Source: Bacteroides congonensis (GTDB taxonomy: Bacteria > Bacteroidota > Bacteroidia > Bacteroidales > Bacteroidaceae). Taken from it: a stretch of DNA of 64,000 nucleotides. Position 1 is the first letter of the stretch, and each line of letters begins with the position of its first letter. The notes under the pieces are model-generated. The model searched no databases. It worked only from the letters and a program-made list of their open reading frames with translations, and had not been told where the DNA came from. Where the stretch lies: contig NZ_FQXY01000011.1 in NCBI RefSeq assembly GCF_900130125.1, positions 620,001 to 684,000 of the forward strand, in the 5' to 3' direction. This document shows positions 8,886 through 18,918 of this stretch, one piece after another. The position numbers were made by a program, and so were the translations under genes.

Positions 8886-8917
8886 TTTGCTTTTTACTTG
8901 TTCTTTTTATATATTTG
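8886..8917 (+). promoter_or_regulatory. Consensus Bacteroides promoter for the ECF sigma gene
   Basis: TTTG at 8886-8889, exactly 20 bp, then TATATTTG at 8910-8917: both halves match the housekeeping consensus. Transcription should start near 8923, giving a leader of about 120 nt before the sigma gene. The regulator pair therefore appears to be made by the main sigma factor. Confidence 0.75.
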
Positions 8918-9036
8918 GCGGTTTTACTCGAACTCTCACTGAAGTGAGGACGTTGAGTTATCAAGAAATCGGTGAAGCAGTATAAAGTCACGGTATTTTC
9001 TTGAAAGTAATTAACTCGAAAAAATAAACCACCAAA
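8914..9036 (+). other. Structured leader upstream of the ECF sigma gene
   Basis: TTTGGCGGTTT (8914-8924) can pair with AAACCACCAAA (9026-9036) with one G-U wobble, closing the leader on itself. Inside are a perfect CTCACT/AGTGAG hairpin near 8935 and further short complementary pieces. The outer left arm overlaps the -7 box, so only part of it would be transcribed. The function, if any, is unknown. Confidence 0.4.
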
Positions 9037-9046
9037 TCATTCGCAG

Positions 9047-9568
9047 ATGAAGACGCATAAAGATAGTTCGAAGATTACGATGGATGAATTTGACAGGATA
9101 TATGATAAATATTATCCTCAACTCTTTTACTATGCCTATGGTTTTGTGGAAGACTCAGAGATCTGTCGTGATATTGTATCAGATGTGTTCGGTCAGGCAT
9201 GGGAAAATGTAGAGCGTTTGGAAAATGCTACTGTAGGTAGTTTCCTGTATTCGTGCGTACGGAATAAATGCATTGATTATTTGAGACATGACCAGGCTGC
9301 CCGGCAGTATGCGGAATATTTGCAAGAGGCAGTAGAAGATGAAGAAGGATTGACTCCGGAGGAATACGAGGAACGAATGAACAATGTGAAACAGATTATA
9401 TCGGAATTACCGCCTCGTACGCGTTTTGTTTTGGAACAGTGTTATTTTAATAATAAGAAATATAGGGAAGTAGCAGAAATTCTCGATGTCACTTCGAGTG
9501 CGGTAAAGAAACATATTATGAAGGCGCTGGCTATACTTCGTGAACGTTTATCTGTTATAAAACCGTAA
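9047..9568 (+). CDS. ECF RNA polymerase sigma-70 factor (Bacteroides FecI-like)
   Basis: A 173-residue extracytoplasmic-function sigma factor. Region 2 is at about residues 14-85 (FDRIYDKYYPQLFYYAY, then VGSFLYSCVRNKCIDYLR) and region 4 at about 115-170 (LPPRTRFVLEQCYFNNKKY and a VAEILDVTSSAVKKHI helix-turn-helix). It is followed 57 nt later by a FecR-type anti-sigma and then by an STN-containing SusC, the usual trans-envelope signalling set. The sigma factor probably drives the susC promoter when the transporter is occupied. It has its own consensus housekeeping promoter. Confidence 0.94.
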   Translation: MKTHKDSSKITMDEFDRIYDKYYPQLFYYAYGFVEDSEICRDIVSDVFGQAWENVERLENATVGSFLYSCVRNKCIDYLRHDQAARQYAEYLQEAVEDEEGLTPEEYEERMNNVKQIISELPPRTRFVLEQCYFNNKKYREVAEILDVTSSAVKKHIMKALAILRERLSVIKP

Positions 9569-9625
9569 AAAAAGTACCTCAAAAAGGATCGACTCCGTAT
9601 AAATATAAAAGACAGTTGTAGTAAT

Positions 9626-10714
9626 ATGATAGAAGATATAAATGATAAAGAAGATATTCGCCTGATATTAGATTATAAACGGGCCATGGCTATGGATAAG
9701 GTTCCTCTTCCTGATATGGAAGAGGAGCGGAAGCGTTTTTGGGAGAAGCAAAAACAAGTGCGTCCCTTCTCCCATGAAATGCAACAGAACGTAAATATAA
9801 AGATGTTACGTTTGAAACGCTGGTGTATTGCTGCATCGGTAGCGGCTGTACTTTTTCTCGGATTATTTTTGGGAGCCTTCTTTTATCATCCTTCTGTAGT
9901 GCAGGTTCAAGTGTTTGCTGCCGATAAATCGGCAGTGGATCCAAAGTTGAATTTTGGAGATATTACTTATGTAATTAAGGAAGAAACACCGGACCAGCAG
10001 TTATATGCTCATGGAATAATTGCTACCCGTAAATCTATTGATTTGAGTACAAAGAAAGCTGCAACCTTGCCTATTGAAGAGCAATTACAAACGTTGACCA
10101 CTCCTTGCGGGCAGGATTATACGGTTACTCTTTCCGACGGGACTACTGTTTTGCTTAATGCTGCCAGTCAATTGATTTTTCCGGATGTTTTTGTGAAAGA
10201 ACAGCGCATTGTCTATTTGAAAGGAGAAGCCTATTTTGATGTAGCTCCTGATAAAGAACATCCTTTTATTGTAAAAACGGACTATTTTGAAACGGTAGTT
10301 CTCGGAACAAAGTTCAATGTGCGTTCCTACTCTAAACTTGATGCTCATGTTACTTTATTGGAAGGTAAAGTGACTGTTGCCAACGATATGGCGCCTGCGT
10401 TGACTTTACAGCCGGAAGAACAAGCGTCGCTGACGGAAGATGGGATGTTAAGAAAACAAGCGGTAGACATTTACCCCTATCTGGAATGGCAGAACGGCTA
10501 TTTCTATTTTGACAATGTGTCGCTTGTAGAGATAATGCAGGAGTTGGGACGTTGGTACAATGTAGATGTGGTATTTGAGAATGATGAGATGATCGATTAT
10601 AAAATGCACTTTGTGGCTAGTCGTACGGAAAGTCTGATGTATGCAGTCCGTAACTTGAATGCACTCGGTATATTTTATGTAACTTTGGATGGAAACCGAA
10701 TAATAATTCAGTAA
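9626..10714 (+). CDS. FecR family anti-sigma factor
   Basis: A 362-residue membrane-bound anti-sigma protein. The N-terminal cytoplasmic part (about 1-70) would hold the sigma factor. One transmembrane helix follows (about 72-93, rich in Ala/Leu/Phe). The periplasmic FecR domain (about 150-245; DYTVTLSDGTTVLLNAAS, GEAYFDVA and FNVRSY motifs) and the C-terminal DUF4974 segment, which receives the signal from the SusC N-terminal domain, complete it. It lies between the cognate sigma gene and susC. About 107 nt separate it from susC, room for a sigma-dependent promoter. Confidence 0.94.
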   Translation: MIEDINDKEDIRLILDYKRAMAMDKVPLPDMEEERKRFWEKQKQVRPFSHEMQQNVNIKMLRLKRWCIAASVAAVLFLGLFLGAFFYHPSVVQVQVFAADKSAVDPKLNFGDITYVIKEETPDQQLYAHGIIATRKSIDLSTKKAATLPIEEQLQTLTTPCGQDYTVTLSDGTTVLLNAASQLIFPDVFVKEQRIVYLKGEAYFDVAPDKEHPFIVKTDYFETVVLGTKFNVRSYSKLDAHVTLLEGKVTVANDMAPALTLQPEEQASLTEDGMLRKQAVDIYPYLEWQNGYFYFDNVSLVEIMQELGRWYNVDVVFENDEMIDYKMHFVASRTESLMYAVRNLNALGIFYVTLDGNRIIIQ

Positions 10715-10821
10715 AATCTATTATCTGTTAACTTTTTGATGTTTTTCTTTTAAAACTTGGTACCCGATTATCGTTGATTACGTATTATTTGTGACTTTAC
10801 ATTTAAATTAGCAAATAGTAT

Positions 10822-13800
10822 ATGATGAAACGATTGAATGAAGAGCGTAGAGAAAGACCGTGTATACAGAGTTGGAAGTATCTGGTCGGTTTCCTGTTAA
10901 TGTTTGCCTTTGTTACAGGATTGGCAGCGCAGGAGAAAGAGAAAAAGGTCACGATGAAATGCGTGAATGAGAAGTTGACAGATGCTTTAAAAAGGGTAGA
11001 AAAGCAATCTAGTTACAAAATTGTATTTAGTTACAATGAACTCCACTCCATTCGTGTTAATGCTTCTATTCAGGAGTTGACAGCTCCGGAAGCTGTGAAA
11101 AAACTCATTGCCGGTCAGCCAGTTAAAAGTTCGGTTGATGGCAGATATATCCATGTGTTTCTAAAAAAAGATAAAAAGGAAGCTTTAGAGAAAGGATTAT
11201 TAAGAGGGCAGGTAGTGGATGAAAATGATGAACCGCTGCCTGGTGTGTCTGTCAGGGTGAAGAATGGTCGTTCTACAGGTACACTGACGGATTTGAATGG
11301 CTGTTTTTCTATTCCCGTAAAGGAAGGACAGAGTGCTATGCTGACTTTTTCTTTTATAGGCAAAAAGACAGTGGAAAAAATGGTGAATGACGGTTGGGGA
11401 GTACAGGTGAAACTGGAAGAAATGGTGAACGCAGTTGATGAGGTGGTGGTTACCGGTTATCAAGTGATGGACAAGCGTTTGATGGCAAGTGCTACCTCTA
11501 CGGTGAAGATGGATGACATAAAGATACCGACTATCAATTCTGTAGATAAGATGTTGCAAGGTACTATACCGGGATTGATGGTGCAAAACAGTTCCGGTTC
11601 TCCTAATGCAACTCCACGTATCCGTATGCGTGGTTCCTCGACGATTTACGGTAATGCTTCTCCGTTGTGGGTGGTAGATGGGATTGTTTATGAAGATCCT
11701 ATTGATTTGTCTAATGACGAACTCAATAATGTGTTGATGGGAAGCGATATGCTTGATCAGGTGAATCAAAATGCTACTCGCAGTTTGTTAGGCAATGCGA
11801 TAGCAGGGGTAAATCCCAATGATATTGAATCTATTACGTTTTTGAAAGATGCTTCAGCCACAGCTATATATGGTACACGTGCTGCCAATGGGGTGATTGT
11901 GCTGACTACCAAGAAAGGTAAAATAGGGAAACCTGCAATTAGTTTTTCCGCATCTTTAGGATTTACAGGACGTCCTCGCTATTCACAGTATAATCTGATG
12001 AATTCGAAAGAGCGTGTAGGCATTTCAAGAGAAGTGGCAGAGAAAGGATATTTATATGATTATATGCCCTATGCTACCGGTTTCGAAGGTGCTTTGTTTG
12101 ATTTTTATAACATGAAAATTACAAAAAGCGAATTTGACGAGCAAGTGGCTAAATATGAAACTATGAATACCGACTGGTTCAAGCTTCTTTGTCGGAACGC
12201 TTTCAATCAAGATTATAGTGCCAGTATTTCAGGAGGTAACGAGAGAGTCAATTATTATACATCTATCGGATATAATAATTCCAAGGGAACTACTAAAGGA
12301 GATAACTCAACCAGTTATAGTTTGACTTCTAATATTTCAGCCTATCTGACTAAAAAAGTCAGAGCTTATACTCGTTTAAGTTTCTCAGAGCAAAAAAGTG
12401 ATGGTTTTTATACCACGAACCCTTATACTTATGCGTTGCAAACTACTCGTGCTATTGGCCCTGATGAATATTACACGACTCAGATTAATACTATTGATGG
12501 GTTATCCAATAATTATCCGTTGACATATAATATATTTAATGAACTGGCACATACCGGTAATGAGGCAAAATCCCGTAATTTCAGTGGTAATGTAGGCATT
12601 GATGTGAAAATATGGAAAGGATTGACGCTTCAGACGCTTTTTGGTCTACGTTATGTTAACTCTACTAATTATCAGTGGGCGGACGAACGTTCTTATTATA
12701 TTGCAGGCATTCGTGGATATGATTATGGTACGGTGATTCCCAACGGTGAAGAAGAAAAGAAAAGTAAATTGCCTCATGGAGGAATTTTAAATTATAATTC
12801 GGTGAATAATGTGGGTTATACAGCTCGTGCTCAACTTTCGTATGCTACCACCTTTGGAGAGATGCAGCAACATGCCATTAATGGTATGATTGGCTATGAG
12901 GCAACCTCCAATCAATATGACGGTTTTAATGATGTAGAATATGGATATTATCCGGATCGTGGGATGGCTGTCAGTTATGAATATGATAAGGAAAGTGCCG
13001 GAAGCTCGGTCCTGAATAATTCTTCATTGGAAAAACATACTGTGTCTCGTAAGAATACGAAGAATAATGCAGTGTCTGCTTATGCGACTTTGGTTTATGC
13101 GTTGAAGAACCGCTATATTTTTAATGCTAATTTGCGTGGGGATGCTTCCAATCGTTTTGGGCAATACACAAATCATAAATTTCTTCCTGTATGGAGTTTG
13201 GCGGCAAGGTGGAAGATAAATGATGAAAGTTGGTTTAGAGACTGGAAAGCTTTGGATGATTTCAGTATACGTTTTTCTTATGGTCAACAGGGTAATATTC
13301 CTACTTCTGTAGGACCAAATCTTGTAGCACAATACATGGCGCTTGCGGTTAACCGTTTTTCAGGGAACTACCAATTGGGAATTAAACGTCTGCCTTATCC
13401 TGATTTGCGTTGGGAAAAGACGGTTACAACTAATTATGGATTGGATTTTTCTTTGTTGAACGGCAGAATCTCGGGTACTGTCGATTATTATGTACGTAAA
13501 GGTAAAGACTTGATTTTTAGTTTGCCGGTAGCCAGTGAGTATGGAACGACTCAAACTTTCCGTAATGGTGCCAGTATGAAAAATTATGGTATTGAAGTGG
13601 GATTGACTTTTATTCCTGTTCAAACACGTGACTTTACTTGGACGCTAACTCCGATTTATTCGAAAAACACCAATAACATAAGCAATACTACCAAGCAGGA
13701 TTATACTTATCTGGATTATCTGGCTGGTAATGCTTTTGAAAATGGAAAACCTGTAAATGCATTGTATGCCTGGGAGTTCAAAGGGTTAGATCATGAAACA

Positions 13801-14439
13801 GGCCGTGCAATGTTTGAACATTGTTCGACAAATGAATCAGAAGTAGAGAAAAGTAATGATCCGAAAAGTTACCTGAAATATTGTGGTTCGACTGATCCGA
13901 AGTTTAACGGGGGACTTTCGACTTCGTTACGTTATAAGAATTTTATATTGAATGCTCAGTTTGCTTATGCTTTCGGGCATGTGAAACGTTTGAATTTCCT
14001 TTTCAGCGGAACAATGAAGATGCCTACTCCGCAAACAAATCTGACGACAGATTTCTTGCATTGCTGGCGGGAACCGGGCGATGAGGAGCATACTGATATT
14101 CCGGGTATTGCTTTTGGTGAGACACAGAATTATTATGTCTATACTCCGATTGCAAATGCAACTCAACAGAATACGTACGATATGTATAATTATTCGGATG
14201 TACGTGTGGTAAAAGCCGATTTCTTTCGTTGCCGTAATCTGATGTTGACTTATACTTTGCCGGATAAATGGCTTCAACCGTTAAATATCGCAGGTATGTC
14301 CTGTTCGTTTAATGTGACCAATCTTTTCACATTGTGTAGCTCAAGATTTGATGGACAAGATCCGGAGGTAGCTTCTACCGGAAGTGTTGCATTGCCTATT
14401 ACACGAACTTATTCGTTCTCGGTAAGTCTTAATTTTTAA
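10822..14439 (+). CDS. SusC/RagA family TonB-linked outer-membrane transporter with STN domain
   Basis: A 1205-residue outer-membrane importer. In order: signal segment (about 19-36), STN signalling domain (about 43-115; NEKLTDALKRVEKQSSYKI), carboxypeptidase-regulatory-like domain (about 129-210; GQVVDENDEPLPGVSV), a TonB-box-like DEVVVTGY, plug (about 215-350; FLKDASATAIYGTRAANGVI), then the 22-strand barrel ending in an aromatic SFSVSLNF. The STN domain couples it to the upstream FecR/ECF pair. Gene partners are peptidases and thioredoxin proteins with no glycoside hydrolases, so the cargo is more likely peptide than glycan; RagA of Porphyromonas imports peptides. Cargo is inference. Confidence 0.96.
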   Translation: MMKRLNEERRERPCIQSWKYLVGFLLMFAFVTGLAAQEKEKKVTMKCVNEKLTDALKRVEKQSSYKIVFSYNELHSIRVNASIQELTAPEAVKKLIAGQPVKSSVDGRYIHVFLKKDKKEALEKGLLRGQVVDENDEPLPGVSVRVKNGRSTGTLTDLNGCFSIPVKEGQSAMLTFSFIGKKTVEKMVNDGWGVQVKLEEMVNAVDEVVVTGYQVMDKRLMASATSTVKMDDIKIPTINSVDKMLQGTIPGLMVQNSSGSPNATPRIRMRGSSTIYGNASPLWVVDGIVYEDPIDLSNDELNNVLMGSDMLDQVNQNATRSLLGNAIAGVNPNDIESITFLKDASATAIYGTRAANGVIVLTTKKGKIGKPAISFSASLGFTGRPRYSQYNLMNSKERVGISREVAEKGYLYDYMPYATGFEGALFDFYNMKITKSEFDEQVAKYETMNTDWFKLLCRNAFNQDYSASISGGNERVNYYTSIGYNNSKGTTKGDNSTSYSLTSNISAYLTKKVRAYTRLSFSEQKSDGFYTTNPYTYALQTTRAIGPDEYYTTQINTIDGLSNNYPLTYNIFNELAHTGNEAKSRNFSGNVGIDVKIWKGLTLQTLFGLRYVNSTNYQWADERSYYIAGIRGYDYGTVIPNGEEEKKSKLPHGGILNYNSVNNVGYTARAQLSYATTFGEMQQHAINGMIGYEATSNQYDGFNDVEYGYYPDRGMAVSYEYDKESAGSSVLNNSSLEKHTVSRKNTKNNAVSAYATLVYALKNRYIFNANLRGDASNRFGQYTNHKFLPVWSLAARWKINDESWFRDWKALDDFSIRFSYGQQGNIPTSVGPNLVAQYMALAVNRFSGNYQLGIKRLPYPDLRWEKTVTTNYGLDFSLLNGRISGTVDYYVRKGKDLIFSLPVASEYGTTQTFRNGASMKNYGIEVGLTFIPVQTRDFTWTLTPIYSKNTNNISNTTKQDYTYLDYLAGNAFENGKPVNALYAWEFKGLDHETGRAMFEHCSTNESEVEKSNDPKSYLKYCGSTDPKFNGGLSTSLRYKNFILNAQFAYAFGHVKRLNFLFSGTMKMPTPQTNLTTDFLHCWREPGDEEHTDIPGIAFGETQNYYVYTPIANATQQNTYDMYNYSDVRVVKADFFRCRNLMLTYTLPDKWLQPLNIAGMSCSFNVTNLFTLCSSRFDGQDPEVASTGSVALPITRTYSFSVSLNF

Positions 14440-14462
14440 TTCTTAAAAATCTTTTGTAGATT

Positions 14463-15941
14463 ATGAATAGTAAATATATATTGATATTATTCTCTATATA
14501 CATAATGTGTATATGTTCCTCTTGCAGTGATTTTCTGAAAGAAGTTTCGCAAGATGAGTTTGAACCGAAAACAGCTTCTGCTTTTCAAGAATTGTTGAAT
14601 GGAGAGGGATATTCAACTACCATTTGTTTCGATCCTATTACAGATATATTGACTGATGATGTAGAAGGAGCCCAGGGACAATCTTATAATTACACAGATG
14701 AAAACCTGGCTCATCGCGCAGTCTATACGTGGCAATCTAATATGTATTTGTTGTTGAGTGATTACAATATGACTAATCTCTTACACACATATCAGAATCT
14801 CTATAAATGCATTATGGCTTGTAATCTGGTTATAGACGGGCTGACGACTGCGGACGGAACAGAAGATGAAAAAACGCAGACAAGAGGTGAGGCATTGTCA
14901 CTACGCGCTTATTATTATTTCTTATTGGTGAATTTATATGCTATGCCCTATAATTGTGCAGGAACTACTCCGGAGAGTCTTTTGGGAGTACCTCTAGTTA
15001 TTAAACCGGAAATTAGGGATGAGGGAATTGCACGTAATACAGTTGCAGAAGTGTATACTCAAATATGTAAGGATATTGAAGAAGCCTGTAGTTTGCTGGA
15101 TGGAAAAACAGGTAACACGATCGGATTGTTCCGTATTAATAATGTAGCAGCTCATCTTTTAGCTTCACGAATTTATTTATATATGGAAAATTGGGATAAG
15201 GTGATAGAACATGCTGATGCAGCTTTGACTGGTGCTCCGGCATTAGTTGATCTGACTACATATCAACTGAGTAATGCAGCTTCACCGCAGTATGCCACTA
15301 ATAATATTATTTCCAGGAATTTTCCGGAAGTTGTATTTATTGGAGGTATGGCCAGACATATAAAAACAGAAGGTACGTTGATCAGGGTGTCTGACAGCGG
15401 TTCGAATGCTTTATTGAGACTATATGATTCTTCGGATGCCCGTCGAAATATATTTTTTAGTGATATGAGTTTTTTGTATTATAAATATTGGATGGCTAAA
15501 CGTGGAACTCAGGAACAGGGGTTTGTATGGCGTACTGCAGAACTTTATTTAAATCGTGCGGAAGCTTATGCAGCTAAATATATGGCAGGAGATAACTCTT
15601 GTGGACAAAAGGCTGTCGATGACCTGGATGCTCTTCGCAGTAAACGTTTGTCGAATTTTGTGGCTTATACGTTAACCACGCCTGCAGCTCTGATGGAATT
15701 TTGTCATGAAGAACGTCGCCGTGAACTTTGTTTTGAATCACATCGCTGGTTTGATCTCCGTCGTTATGGTATGCCTTCTATTGAACATACATGGTATGAT
15801 GCATCAGGAAACCGTACCGTATATACATTGAAGGAGAAAGATTTGGGTTATGTATTACCTATTCCGCAAGATGCAATGGATACAAATTCAGCTTTAAAAC
15901 AAAATGAATTGGCTCCGGAGCGTGTAGGCGAGGTAAATTAA
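14463..15941 (+). CDS. SusD/RagB family surface lipoprotein
   Basis: A 492-residue lipoprotein (lipobox CSSC, acylated Cys21) that forms the lid of the SusC channel and captures substrate at the cell surface. The helical TPR-like core is recognisable: LRAYYYFLLVNLYAMPY, a RAEAYAAKY repeat segment, and the conserved C-terminal EERRRELCFESHRWFDLRRYG. It ends with the family-typical region around LPIPQDAMDTNSALKQN. It starts 23 nt after susC and is certainly its partner. Confidence 0.96.
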   Translation: MNSKYILILFSIYIMCICSSCSDFLKEVSQDEFEPKTASAFQELLNGEGYSTTICFDPITDILTDDVEGAQGQSYNYTDENLAHRAVYTWQSNMYLLLSDYNMTNLLHTYQNLYKCIMACNLVIDGLTTADGTEDEKTQTRGEALSLRAYYYFLLVNLYAMPYNCAGTTPESLLGVPLVIKPEIRDEGIARNTVAEVYTQICKDIEEACSLLDGKTGNTIGLFRINNVAAHLLASRIYLYMENWDKVIEHADAALTGAPALVDLTTYQLSNAASPQYATNNIISRNFPEVVFIGGMARHIKTEGTLIRVSDSGSNALLRLYDSSDARRNIFFSDMSFLYYKYWMAKRGTQEQGFVWRTAELYLNRAEAYAAKYMAGDNSCGQKAVDDLDALRSKRLSNFVAYTLTTPAALMEFCHEERRRELCFESHRWFDLRRYGMPSIEHTWYDASGNRTVYTLKEKDLGYVLPIPQDAMDTNSALKQNELAPERVGEVN

Positions 15942-15976
15942 ATAGTAAATATGGAACAATAAAATAGAATAGTAAT

Positions 15977-16900
15977 ATGAAGAAGTTTATATATTTAATA
16001 TCCTGTTTGCTCTTGGTTGGAGTATGCTCATGTGGGGAAGATGCTTTGACACCTTCCGAACCGATGAGTTTCGGAGAGTTTCCTCAAGGAAATGCTTCAT
16101 ATGACCGTGAAATAGTTGAATTCTATAATACATATGGGGTGCAGGTACTGTATAGGTTTGCCGAGGCTGATTTCCGTTGGAATATTACAGAATATATACC
16201 TTACCATGCAGTAGCAGCCGAAACCTCCTCTATAGGTAAAGGATGGAACTTCCTGAAAGAGAATTGTTTGTCTATCTGGAGTGACGATTTTCTGAGAAAA
16301 TATATGCCATATAGAATCCTGTTAGCTTCCGAAATTTATAGTTTAAAGGATACGTATCAGTATGATGATGAGGGAAATAAAATCTATCAAAAGATTCCTA
16401 AAGAAGCGATGTATGGTCTTAACCATCTGACTTTTGGTGCAGTGAATAGTAGCTTGTCTTCCCTTTCTGTTGCGGAAAAAAAGGAACTGATTGGCGAGGT
16501 TGCTTTTGCTATTACCGGTTATGCTACTTCAAAAGGTAAGATGGAAGTTCCTGAAAAGTTTCAGACATACCATGACGAGTATATAGATCATAGTGGAGGT
16601 GATTATGAAGGTGAATGGGGATATAATGGCGGAGGTTGTCTGGAGTATCGTGATGGTGGAATGGATTATTATTATGATTTTGGATTATTCGTAAAATACT
16701 TGGTTATGATGAGTAAGGAAGAATTTGAGAATAAGTTTTTGACCGAAGAATTTGATTGCGGAATCCAGTATGATGCTTCTTGGAATCCTATAAAGGGTTA
16801 TCCGATACGTAATAAATATGAAGCAGTGATAGAGTATTTTAAAAATACTTTAGGTATTGATCTTCATGAGATTGGCGCCAGGATTTCTCAATTACAATAA
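15977..16900 (+). CDS. Surface lipoprotein related to zinc metallopeptidases but lacking the zinc motif
   Basis: A 307-residue lipoprotein (lipobox VCSC, Cys19). Its overall pattern resembles the putative zinc-binding metallopeptidase lipoproteins often encoded after susCD (PF15890 type, from memory): an early VLYRFAEADFRWN segment, WSDDFLRKYMPYRILLASE, and a C-terminal KYEAVIEYFKNTLGIDLHEI. In those proteins an HEFxHxxHQ zinc site follows the middle segment. Here the aligned position reads LIGEVAFAITGYA, so no HExxH is present. It is probably non-catalytic, perhaps an accessory peptide-binding protein comparable in position to SusE/F. The gene lies 35 nt after susD. Confidence 0.65.
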   Translation: MKKFIYLISCLLLVGVCSCGEDALTPSEPMSFGEFPQGNASYDREIVEFYNTYGVQVLYRFAEADFRWNITEYIPYHAVAAETSSIGKGWNFLKENCLSIWSDDFLRKYMPYRILLASEIYSLKDTYQYDDEGNKIYQKIPKEAMYGLNHLTFGAVNSSLSSLSVAEKKELIGEVAFAITGYATSKGKMEVPEKFQTYHDEYIDHSGGDYEGEWGYNGGGCLEYRDGGMDYYYDFGLFVKYLVMMSKEEFENKFLTEEFDCGIQYDASWNPIKGYPIRNKYEAVIEYFKNTLGIDLHEIGARISQLQ

Positions 16901-16932
16901 TTGAAATGTAGAAGAATAAGATATAAAACTAA

Positions 16933-18918
16933 ATGAAGAAATTATTTATATTGTTTGTTTTCTGTGCGTACTTTATAAGCACTTATGCACAGTCTCGTTT
17001 GTCCGGTATTGAAAAGCCACAGGCAGGTTCTTTGATCTCATTTAATTATCAGGCATCAGGAGGACCATTGGAAAACCGGGATACATTATCTTGTACGATC
17101 TATCTCTATGAGGATTATTTATGGAGGATGGACGATGTGATTTTAATCCGTAGTGAAAAGAATCAGTGGAAAGGAAATTATCAGTTGGCTGATAATTGTG
17201 CCTTGTTCGCTTTGTCATTTTTAGCTGGTGAAGCATGGAATCGTACGATAGATAATAATGACGAGAACGGAGGATATGTGTTTACGACATTAGATGCACA
17301 GGGGAAAATGTTACCCGGTGGTTATTTGGGATGGGGGACATTCCGCAAACCTTCTTGTTTCCATATTGGAAGTTACTTCCAAAAGTTTGATATTCAGGAT
17401 GAGGCGGTAGAGATGTGGACAACTAAGGAGATGGAGCATTATGCTGCAAATTTGCCGAAGTTCGTAAATGTTTATATGAATATGGTAGCTTTACGTATGG
17501 GAGAAAAGAATCGGAAAGCTGTTGATTTCTTCTTTCAGAAAATCAATAAAGAGTTTGCTATGACCGAGTTCATCTACTCTACGTTTGAGAATATTTATCG
17601 TTTCAAGTTACAGGATCAGGCGAAGGCAGACTCGATAAAGAGTATTATGTTAAAACAATATCCTCACGGGTTCTCTGCTCGTGCACAAATGTTTCACCAG
17701 GTGGAGGCTATGCAGGTAGGCGAAGAACGGATAAGTAAGACTGAAGAATTTTTTAGAATGTATCCATATGACAAATGTATAGAAGATCCGTTCTCCCGTA
17801 AACAAGCTTATATGTATTATAATCTGACCCGCCCCTATGCTTCTTTTCTGTTTGACGGAAAACAGTATGACAAACTTATTGCTGCCTTGCCGTCAATGAA
17901 CTTTGTGACTTTGAGTGAAGTGTTCCGGTGGAATATATTCCGTGCCTATAAATTGCGGTTGGCAAAGAATGACGCAGTCTATCCGGTGGCGAAAGCCTTG
18001 ATGGAACAAATGGTGCAAAAACGGAATGACCTTTCTAATAATATGGAAGAATTAAGATACACTCCGAAAGAAGCACAGGAATTACTTGATATTCAGTTTT
18101 ACGAACGTTTGGGAATTTATCTGCAATTATTAAAGGATTTGAATAAGAATGACGAGGCTTTGACATGGTTTTCTTATTATAAGGATGATGTATTGTCTTA
18201 TGCGGATGCTACAGTCAACCAGGCACGTTATGAGATTTTGTCAGCTGCCGGAAAGAAAGAACAAGCATTGGAGCTTTTGAAAAAATCGGTGAAATATAAT
18301 ACGATTACCACTGATATGATGACTGCTCTGCGTGAGGAAGTGAAACCTGCATCTGATGCCGAGTTCAAAGTCTATCTTGATAAATTGAAAGGTGCGGCAC
18401 TGAAAGAGGCGTTATATGAGGAAGTGAAATCTCATATGACAGATGTCGAAATCCCTACTTTCGAATTGCTGGATATGGACGGGAATGTTGTGAGCAGTGA
18501 CAGTTTCAAAGATAAGATTGTAGTGATTGATTTTTGGGCAAACTGGTGCGCGCCTTGTAAACGTGCGTTTGAGGGAATGAAACTTGCCGTAGACGCATAT
18601 GCGAACGATCCGGAGGTTATTTTCTATTTCGTAAATACCATGGATTTCGGAATTAAGGGAAAACCGGCAGTCGAGAAGTATTTGAATAATAATGGATACT
18701 CACATTTTAAAGTATTGTTCGATACTTTAAAGGAAGGAACCAAAGGGTATAACAAGGCTTTCAGTATTTTCTCCCGTCAATTCAATTCATCCGGTATTCC
18801 TCGTAAAGTAATTTTAAAGAACGGTAGGATGCTTTATACGGCTGAAGGATATTCCGGAAGTCCCTCACAATTGGCTGATGAGATTAGTTATGCAGTCGAA
18901 TTAATTCGGAAGAAATAA
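16933..18918 (+). CDS. TlpA-like thioredoxin-fold protein with long N-terminal helical region
   Basis: A 661-residue exported protein (signal peptide ending STYAQ). The first 500 or so residues have an N-terminal beta-rich part and then helical, TPR-like sequence with no enzyme motif I recognise. The C-terminal domain (about 510-655) is a TlpA/ResA-type thioredoxin with an intact WCAPC motif (Cys539, Cys542) and FWANWC context. It probably reduces or exchanges disulphides in the periplasm, or recognises a cysteine-containing substrate. Its stop codon abuts the ATG of the next gene, so the two are translationally linked. Confidence 0.88.
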   Translation: MKKLFILFVFCAYFISTYAQSRLSGIEKPQAGSLISFNYQASGGPLENRDTLSCTIYLYEDYLWRMDDVILIRSEKNQWKGNYQLADNCALFALSFLAGEAWNRTIDNNDENGGYVFTTLDAQGKMLPGGYLGWGTFRKPSCFHIGSYFQKFDIQDEAVEMWTTKEMEHYAANLPKFVNVYMNMVALRMGEKNRKAVDFFFQKINKEFAMTEFIYSTFENIYRFKLQDQAKADSIKSIMLKQYPHGFSARAQMFHQVEAMQVGEERISKTEEFFRMYPYDKCIEDPFSRKQAYMYYNLTRPYASFLFDGKQYDKLIAALPSMNFVTLSEVFRWNIFRAYKLRLAKNDAVYPVAKALMEQMVQKRNDLSNNMEELRYTPKEAQELLDIQFYERLGIYLQLLKDLNKNDEALTWFSYYKDDVLSYADATVNQARYEILSAAGKKEQALELLKKSVKYNTITTDMMTALREEVKPASDAEFKVYLDKLKGAALKEALYEEVKSHMTDVEIPTFELLDMDGNVVSSDSFKDKIVVIDFWANWCAPCKRAFEGMKLAVDAYANDPEVIFYFVNTMDFGIKGKPAVEKYLNNNGYSHFKVLFDTLKEGTKGYNKAFSIFSRQFNSSGIPRKVILKNGRMLYTAEGYSGSPSQLADEISYAVELIRKK

